A stretch of DNA of 64,000 nucleotides. It comes from Procambarus clarkii. Lineage: Eukaryota; Arthropoda; Malacostraca; Decapoda; Cambaridae. Below are positions 58,314 through 64,000 of the stretch, one piece after another. A program made the translations under genes and the position numbers. Below the pieces are notes generated by a model. The model searched no databases, was not told the DNA's origin, and worked only from the letters and a program-made list of their open reading frames with translations. The number at the start of each line of letters is the position of its first letter. The first letter of the stretch is position 1. The stretch covers positions 15,592,213 through 15,656,212 of the forward strand of contig NC_091152.1 in the NCBI RefSeq assembly GCF_040958095.1, written 5' to 3'.

Positions 58314-58399
58314 CCTTCAATTTCTAGTGTGTGGTCTGGTCAACATACTTCAGCCACGTTATTGTGACTCATCGCTTGCATTAGAAGAGCAGAGCGAAA

Positions 58400-58900
58400 A
58401 CATACGTGTTTGCTTTTTGTGATTAGCACTGTCTGCGAGAATTGAAGCCTAGTCAATTATCAACGTACAGGGTGCAGAATCTTCCGTTTTCTCTACTTTC
58501 AACCTATATTTTGGCTATTTTAAGTTCTGTATGGGTAGATAATTTATTTCCAAATAAAGATCGTTAAAGAAAGTGGTTTATATGTTTGGTGTTAGCTTGT
58601 TTGCTGACATCAGTGTGTTTTATTTGGTTTATTAATTACTATAATATTTAGGGTGTGGGTTGTGGTTTAAAGAAAATTAAGAATGTTATAGAAGCATGTT
58701 TCTCAATTTCTTGGAAAGATTTCTCTGAAGGTGACAGTGAGAATGTGAGAAGGTGACTTTGATACTTGAGAACAACTTATTTCAAACGTAGTTTGAAGAT
58801 GTTAACCAACACCTTCAAACTAACCTCGGTCTGACTTGACCACACACAGCCCGGCTGCAACCAACCGTCTTGTACTACTGCCGACTGGTAGCTGGTAGCT
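58400..58900. other. Non-coding interval
   Basis: No gene recognised. Confidence 0.4.
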
Positions 58901-58904
58901 TTGT

Positions 58905-59672
58905 TGTGTGATCACTTATCAGTTGCTAAACTTGCTAAATATTAACTCCCTCCACACATTCTCTTGTGTCAACTACATTTACAAAACCCTGTTCTTAAAT
59001 GCAAACCATGCTCTGAAACTCTCCCTGGACAGATGTAATAGGACCCATTATCACCACACCAGAAATAAATATCTCTTTGATATCCCCAGGGTCAAACTTA
59101 ATCTGTGTAAACACTCTATGCAAATTAAGGGACCTAGTCTATGGAACTCACTCCCTAGTGAATTGAAAAACTGTAAAACTTTTGCCTTATTTAAAAGCAA
59201 AACCAAAAAGTACCTAACTTCATCTATTTAGTTTCCTACACTGAGCTTTAAATTTGCTCTGTACCTAGTGTTACCCAATCTCCTAATTTTGATGTAATAT
59301 CAAACAACCTTATCATTGTGTTCATTGCTGTCTTCTTTTATGTGCTAGCCATATGCTGTATTGTGACTACCAATTTTTGTCAACTACCATTTTAAGCTGT
59401 CATTGCAACCAATCATAGCTACCTATGTGCTTTAATATACTGTACCTATAATTTTCTCTCATCTTTTTTTTTCATTCCATGTAATCTGTTATCATTTTTT
59501 TGTCTATAAATTTTGCAAGTATTTACCTCCTTAAAATTTTCTTAGATTAAGGACCTGCCCGAAACGCTGCGCGTGCTAGTGGCTTTACAAGACTGTAATT
59601 ACCATATTTGTATCCTCACATTCCTTATGTACATTCTTGTATATGCATAAATAAATAAATAAATAAATAAAA
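58905..59672 (+). mobile_element. LINE family A: 3' end, copy 2
   Basis: Encodes LLNINSLHTFSCVNYIYKTL, NANHALKLSLDRCNRTHYHH and LWNSLPSELKNCKTFALFKS, ending KTKKYLTSSI-stop at 59231. The 3'UTR is like that at 33700-34280, with hairpin word ACGC-TGC-GCGT at 59563 and (AAAT)n tail 59648-59672. The RT core is missing. Confidence 0.88.
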
Positions 59673-59687
59673 GTGATAGGGACAGTC

Positions 59688-60100
59688 ACTCAACGCACGT
59701 GATGCGGACACATCCACTTAACGCACGTGATGCAGAAACATCCACTCAACGCACGTGATGCAGAAACATCCACTCAACGCACGTGATGCAGAAACATCCA
59801 CTCAACGCACGTGATGCAGGAACATCCTCTGTGCGCACGTGATGCAGGAACATCCTCTGTGCGCACGTGATGCAGGAACATCCTCTGTGCGCACGTGATG
59901 CAGGAACATCCTCTGTGCGCACGTGATGCAGGAACATCCTCTGTGCGCACGTGATGCAGGAACATCCTCTGTGCGCACGTGATGCAGGAACATCCTCTGT
60001 GCGCACGTGATGCAGGAACATCCTCTGTGCGCACGTGATGCAGGAACATCCTCTGTGCGCACGTGATGCAGGAACATCCTCTGTGCGCACGTGATGCAAG
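59688..60100. repeat. 28-bp E-box minisatellite
   Basis: About 14-15 units of CGCACGTGATGCAGGAACAT plus CCTCTGTG; the first four have CCACTCAA instead. Every unit contains CACGTG. It starts directly after the LINE A tail. Confidence 0.95.
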
Positions 60101-60116
60101 AAAATCCATTCAATAC

Positions 60117-60400
60117 AGACTTCACCTTCTAAAAGGACATTTCTTTACCAAGTACAATGCAGAGCGACAAGAAAATATTTCCAGAACTAAGTCAACACAC
60201 ACACGGCTGAGGGCCACAGCACTAACAACGCACCAAACCAGACATGACAGGGCGGGTCTCATCCAAACCTGTAAAATACTGATCAGTTTGGAGAATGTTG
60301 ATTCAGACAACTTCTTTAAAAGGTCAGATGTAGTAGAAATAAGAAGCAATGGTTTCAGGTTTGTCAAACAGCAATGTACGCGATACAGGTCTAAAAGTAT
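60117..60400 (+). mobile_element. LINE family D internal fragment
   Basis: Encodes LRATALTTHQTRHDRAGLIQ, TCKILISLENVDSDNFFKRS and DVVEIRSNGFRFVKQQC. It matches the reversed fragment at 63480-63985 (LTTLQTKHDTDDLIKTFKIL, DHFFKRSNV) and is typical of the C-terminal part of a CR1/L2-like ORF2. Confidence 0.75.
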
Positions 60401-60794
60401 ATATATATATATACAGTCTTCCTGTCTCCGACAAAATGAACGAAGTATATGCCTAGTACAATTGGTCAGCTAGCCAGTCAGCTAGTGGCTTTAATTACTT
60501 TCCCGCTTAATGAACCAAACACCAGACCAATACCTCACTAGATTTATATAATGTCTTAAAACATGTCCGCACCTCTGCTACAAATTCTCAAAATATACTT
60601 TAATTATTAGTTTTAAGTAATCTCTAAGATAGACTGTACTTATTTTATCTTGCAAATCACCGCATATTCTCAATGTATACCTCAACTAATTTGCTAACTT
60701 AATTCATTGCCCGTATGCTATGAGTGTTAATGTTTTGCGAAAGTGTGACATTCACACATTAAATTTGTTAAAAACTCATTGTGATTTCGAGACA

Positions 60795-61130
60795 TTTGGG
60801 CTGGACGATGAAGCGACGGCCTCGCTTCATAAGTGATTGTAACCTGTCCACCGCTGCCCACTGAAGGGGGCGGGGCAGTGTACAGGACGAACAATTGTGA
60901 CACAGCTCTCCATATATGTCAGTTGCTTAATTTAGAAACTGTACTTGTGGTCGGTCTCGAGCCCATTGTTGATGTGAAGATGTGCATTGAATTTTGTAAC
61001 TAGCTCATAAAGGTTGTAACTTGCTTAGCTAAATGAATTGTGGGGTTCAGTCCCTGAGCCCATTATGCGCCTCTGTAACCCTTTCCACTACCGCCCACAA
61101 GATGGGTATGGGGTACATAATATATTAACT
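60795..61130 (+). repeat. SINE 1 fragment followed by dispersed repeat
   Basis: GGGCTGGACGATGAAGCGAC then GGCCTCGCTTCAT is a SINE 1 head remnant. Two related segments follow (CCACCGCTGCCCACTGAAGG; CCACTACCGCCCACAAGATG), each after a GAGCCCATT or GTAACC word, suggesting one duplicated tail. Confidence 0.5.
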
Positions 61131-61159
61131 ATAAACCTTCGCTTCAGAAAATCTTGCGA

Positions 61160-61935
61160 TAGTCGCTGAGATTATGTACCTAACTCTGCTCTCATCTCAC
61201 TATATTATGCACTAATCTATCCCTATCTTAATTATGGTATCTGTGCATGGGGTTTAACCACTGCAAATCACCTCAAGTCCATCATCACCCAGCAAAACTC
61301 TGCTATCAGAATAATAACAAATTCTGGTTTCAGACAACACTCAGCCCCCTTGTTTAAATCCACAAACATGCTAAACATAAACTCCCTTCATACATTCTCT
61401 TGTGTCAACTACATTTACAAAACCCTGTTCTTAAATGCAAACCATGCTCTGAAACTCTTCCTGGACAGATGTAATAGGGCCCATAATCACCACACCAGAA
61501 ATATATATCTCTTTGATATCCCCAGAGTCAAACTTAATCTGTGTAAACACTTTATGCAAATAAAGGGTCCTAGTCTATGGAACTCACTCCATAATGAATT
61601 GAAAAGCTGTTCAACTTTTGCGTCATTCAAAAACAAAACTAAAAAGTACCTAATTTCATCTTCATAGTTTCCTACCTCGTTGCTATAAAATTGCACTGTA
61701 TCTAGTGCTACCCAATCTCCCAATCTTTATGTACCTAATCCAAACAACTTTACCATTGTGATCATTGCTGTCTTCTTATATGCGCTATCAATTTGCTGTA
61801 TGGTGCCTATTAATCTTGTCTAAATTACCAATCAAGCTGTCACTGCAATCAATCAGAGCTACCAATGTGCTTTAATATACTTACTAATCTCTCCCATCTC
61901 ATTTTTTTCTTGCAATGTATCTGTTATCATTTTAT
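61160..61935 (+). mobile_element. LINE family A: 3' end, copy 3
   Basis: Encodes ALIYPYLNYGICAWGL-like sequence, then SAPLFKSTNMLNINSLHTFS and LWNSLHNELKSCSTFASFKN, ending KTKKYLISSS-stop at 61667. The 3'UTR parallels copy 1 but breaks off before the hairpin word. Confidence 0.87.
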
Positions 61936-62029
61936 TAATTCTGCATGAATATTTATTTTATTCATTAATATTATTTATTATTTATTAATTAATTTATTAA
62001 TATTAGATATTTTTTTCTTTCTCGAAATT

Positions 62030-62172
62030 CGTTTCATGCAGGTCGGCGTTCAATCCTCGACCATCCAAGTGGTTGGGCACAATTCCTTCTCAAATCCTTA
62101 TCTTTATAGTATTTCTTCCAAGTGCTCTAGTCGCAATGGTTTAGCGCGTTCTCCTCTTAACTACCCTACCTA
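62030..62172 (+). repeat. tRNA-derived SINE (family 1), head-truncated copy
   Basis: TTTCATGCAGGTCGGCGTTC then AATCCTCGACCATCCAAGTG (B-box region) and body CAAGTGCTCTAGTCGCAATG. It lies about 260 bp upstream of the ANKRD13C exon. Confidence 0.78.
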
Positions 62173-62431
62173 CATGCGAACGAGTTCCAAATGTTCAGTT
62201 AGCCCTGAATATCTGGCTGGTTCGTTCTCCTTTACTAGTGTCAAAACAAGTTGGTATTAGATTAATATATATTTTTTATATTTTACATGTTATATCAGTT
62301 TTGTACGTAATTAAAAAATTATTTACTGAAATATCAAATGTTATTTTATATGTAATTAGTTTTCATTTTAGCAGATAAGGAAAACTGCGGCATTAGACAC
62401 TCGTGTGACTCAAGTGTGTGAATATGTAAAC

Positions 62432-62543
62432 ATGGCCGACGACAATAATTCACACGAATTACATGAAAGTGTCTTTAATGGTGATATAAGAAGAGTGTCA
62501 GCTCTAATACGAACTTACGATGTTTCCAAAAAAGATAAGCATG
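62432..62543 (+). CDS. ANKRD13C: First coding exon of an ANKRD13C-like ankyrin-repeat protein, partial
   Basis: ANKRD13C is an ER-associated ankyrin-repeat protein reported to act as a chaperone-like regulator of GPCR biogenesis. The exon encodes 37 codons plus one base. After a short acidic/polar start (MADDNNSH), residues 9-38 read ELHESVFNGDIRRVSALI then RTYDVSKKDKHG, closely matching the first ankyrin repeat of the ANKRD13C family. The frame ends at CAT-G|GTAAGAG, a good donor at 62544-62545, which predicts that the next exon resumes with the rest of the Gly codon and the following ankyrin repeat. An in-frame TAG at 62369-62371 precedes the ATG, supporting this start. That TAG lies in a pyrimidine-rich TTTCATTTTAG|CAG context that could also be a splice acceptor, so an upstream non-coding exon is possible. 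The rest of the gene lies beyond the right edge. Confidence 0.88.
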
Positions 62544-63324
62544 GTAAGAGGCAGAGGCTGTGAGCATGAGCCGTGGAGGAGTGAGGAGCCAGCAGGGACT
62601 AGTGTTGGCGTCGTCTTCCTCCCACTGGAAACACAAAATTTCTTTGTGTTTTTAAGTGTATCACTAAATTACTGTGTTGCTTGGCATGTGGTAATATGCC
62701 TTTGCGTTCGTCATGACGATATTATTCATGGTATTTGGGTATTTCTATGTTTCAACTTAAGAGTTCTGTGTATGCGTGCATAGTAAGTACCATAGGACAC
62801 TAAAAGTATTTAAAAAAAAGAATGCGTTTGATAGATTCATCGTACACATCTGAGTCCCGATCTTGTTGAAACTCTAGTCATTTGCATTGAAAATGCATTA
62901 GAAAAGATGCTGGACCGACTCCTAACTAAATTCTTTACACAAGTAAACCAACCCATCCCCGAGGTTGACCCAACAGACACCCCATCGACATCTACTGACA
63001 TCTACAGATAATGACATCTGCCCTATCACAGCTTCTACTACTGGATACATATTATTTGAACTAATGATGGAAGAACTCTTAAATAACTCCTTAGCTCGCC
63101 TTACCAAAGTCGTTCCCCAGGCTGACTGGCCACAAACCCCAATCACCGGCACCAAGAGTAAGACACCCCCAGCTGTACAAACCTCCCAACGACCTGGTAC
63201 TTTGACTGAAAAACCACATAAACCACACACTCCCACGACACATCCTCCCACCACTCCCAGATATTCAACATGGTGTACTACTGGCATGTCAAAGAAGATG
63301 GATGTAATTACGTCCCAAATGTAA

Positions 63325-63472
63325 AAATCTACATACCATGTATATAAAAACCCGCTTGGATGCGAATGTAACGTTGTGTGAAAATTTCAAAGCAATCGGT
63401 GAAGAACTTTCGGAGATTAGCGATTTTGAACGAACGAACATTTACAGTTTTATTTATATAGATTATTTATTA
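63325..63472 (+). mobile_element. RTE-like 3' tail
   Basis: Contains AATTTCAAAGCAATCGGTGA, AGAACTTTCGGAGATTAGCG and ACATTTACAGTTTTATTTAT ATAGAT. This is the style of 3' terminus common to arthropod RTE-type LINEs and derived SINEs. No ORF is present. Confidence 0.5.
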
Positions 63473-63479
63473 TTATTTG

Positions 63480-63985
63480 TATTATACATTGGGGCTTGTT
63501 GAGCTTGAAGCTTTTACCCCTTGTCTGAGTTACATTGGACCTTTTAAAGAAGTGGTCCATATTAAGATTATCCAATTTGTCCAGTATTTTAAAGGTCTTG
63601 ATGAGATCATCCGTGTCATGTTTGGTTTGTAGTGTTGTTAGTCATGAGGCCGTCAGCCGCTCCTGGTATACAAGTTGAATTAATTCAGAGATGATTTTTG
63701 TTGATCTGTGTTGAATGTTCTCCCAAGTAGATATATCCTTTTGAAGGTTAGGTCTCCATGCTTGGATACAGTGTTCCAGATGGGGTGGGGGGTGGGGGGG
63801 GGTACACCAGAGATTTGTACAGATGAATAATCACTTTATTTCCCTTAAAGTTAAAAGGGTCTTTTGATTATTCCTTAGGCTTGGTTGCCTTCCATGTTAC
63901 CGCTGTTCCTGCTTATTGAACATATTCATCTTCATCAATGTAGTGTTGGGTCATGTTGTTAATATGATATTTATGATATGCATTG
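63480..63985 (-). mobile_element. LINE family D fragment (reversed)
   Basis: The minus strand encodes WENIQHRSTKIISELIQLVY, QERLTAS, one stop, LTTLQTKHDTDDLIKTFKIL and DKLDNLNMDHFFKRSNVTQT. It is the C-terminal region of a CR1/L2-like ORF2 broken by stops and a G-run frameshift near 63790. Confidence 0.78.
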
Positions 63986-64000
63986 TTATGCCCTATATGC

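Larger units (their letters stand above)
58178..58350. repeat. Palindromic element with a hammerhead motif on each strand, copy 2
   Basis: Arms GTTGACCAGACCACACACTA... and ...TAGTGTGTGGTCTGGTCAAC, with the same core as 7454-7609. Differences (AAATTGAAG for AAGGTGAAG) occur in both arms symmetrically, showing paired changes. Confidence 0.93.
62544..64000 (+). other. Start of ANKRD13C-like intron 1
   Basis: No continuation of the ankyrin domain is visible before the window end. The interval holds a degraded proline/threonine-rich reading frame (62965-63324), an RTE-like 3' tail (63325-63470) and a reversed LINE fragment (63480-63985). The intron assignment is inferred from the donor site. Confidence 0.6.

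Noticed and set aside
62965..63324. Pro/Thr-rich frame as a further ANKRD13C exon or gene
   Set aside because: It does not resemble the family; it is more like a degraded ORF1 of a LINE, but no defining motif allows that call.

Overview
This is a eukaryotic, gene-poor stretch of an arthropod genome, most likely a decapod crustacean. The reasons are the very high microsatellite and minisatellite content, dispersed non-LTR, Penelope-like and foldback elements, short TTAGG-type (arthropod telomere) tracts inside a foldback element, and two conserved animal genes entered only at their first coding exons. No operons, bacterial genes, CRISPR arrays or rRNA genes are seen, and I found no convincing functional tRNA gene.

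Genes. Only two credible host coding exons are present. On the minus strand, 22780-23212 is the first coding exon of a CELF/Bruno-type RNA-binding protein (CELF4-like). It has a His/Gln-rich N-terminus followed by the start of RRM1, and ends at a GTAAGC splice donor. On the plus strand, 62432-62543 is the first coding exon of an ANKRD13C-like ankyrin-repeat protein, also ending at a GTAAGA donor. The two are divergently oriented about 39 kb apart. Positions 1-22779 are therefore probably CELF intron 1, and 62544-64000 probably ANKRD13C intron 1.

Layout. 1-14 kb: minisatellites (31-bp, 31-bp, 47-bp, 28-bp, a 1.3-kb ACACAA/CCACC array), a hammerhead-bearing palindrome at 7.45-7.61 kb, and LINE 3' ends abutting (GT)n or (GA)n microsatellites. 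14-18 kb: a Penelope-like cluster with (AT)n tracts, three hammerhead motifs and a 2.27-kb near-perfect palindrome. 19-22.2 kb: 21-bp and 25-bp minisatellites. 22.7-25.1 kb: the CELF exon and its pyrimidine-rich upstream region. 27-30 kb: foldback elements in (AT)n. 31.4-32.9 kb: a dead ZBED/hAT-type transposase gene. 33-34.3 kb: a LINE 3' half with an (AAAT)n tail. 35.8-42.6 kb: four minisatellites, one of 2.36 kb with a CANNTG/CACGTG E-box in nearly every unit. 44-48.6 kb: LINE ends and two copies of an inverted-repeat element. 49-51.4 kb: a 41-42-bp minisatellite split by a 1107-bp solo LTR with a 5-bp target duplication. 52-57 kb: further minisatellites, SINEs and foldback elements. 58-62 kb: a second hammerhead palindrome, two more LINE copies and a 28-bp E-box minisatellite. 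62.4-64 kb: the ANKRD13C exon and LINE remnants.

The most interesting material is the set of hammerhead-like ribozyme motifs in palindromic Penelope-like remnants. All but one of the intact U-type motifs replace the core C3-G8 pair by U3-A8. Nearly all long reading frames in the window are products of stop-free tandem repeats and are not genes. Repeat-family names are inferred from sequence features and translated similarity by eye; no database search was run.
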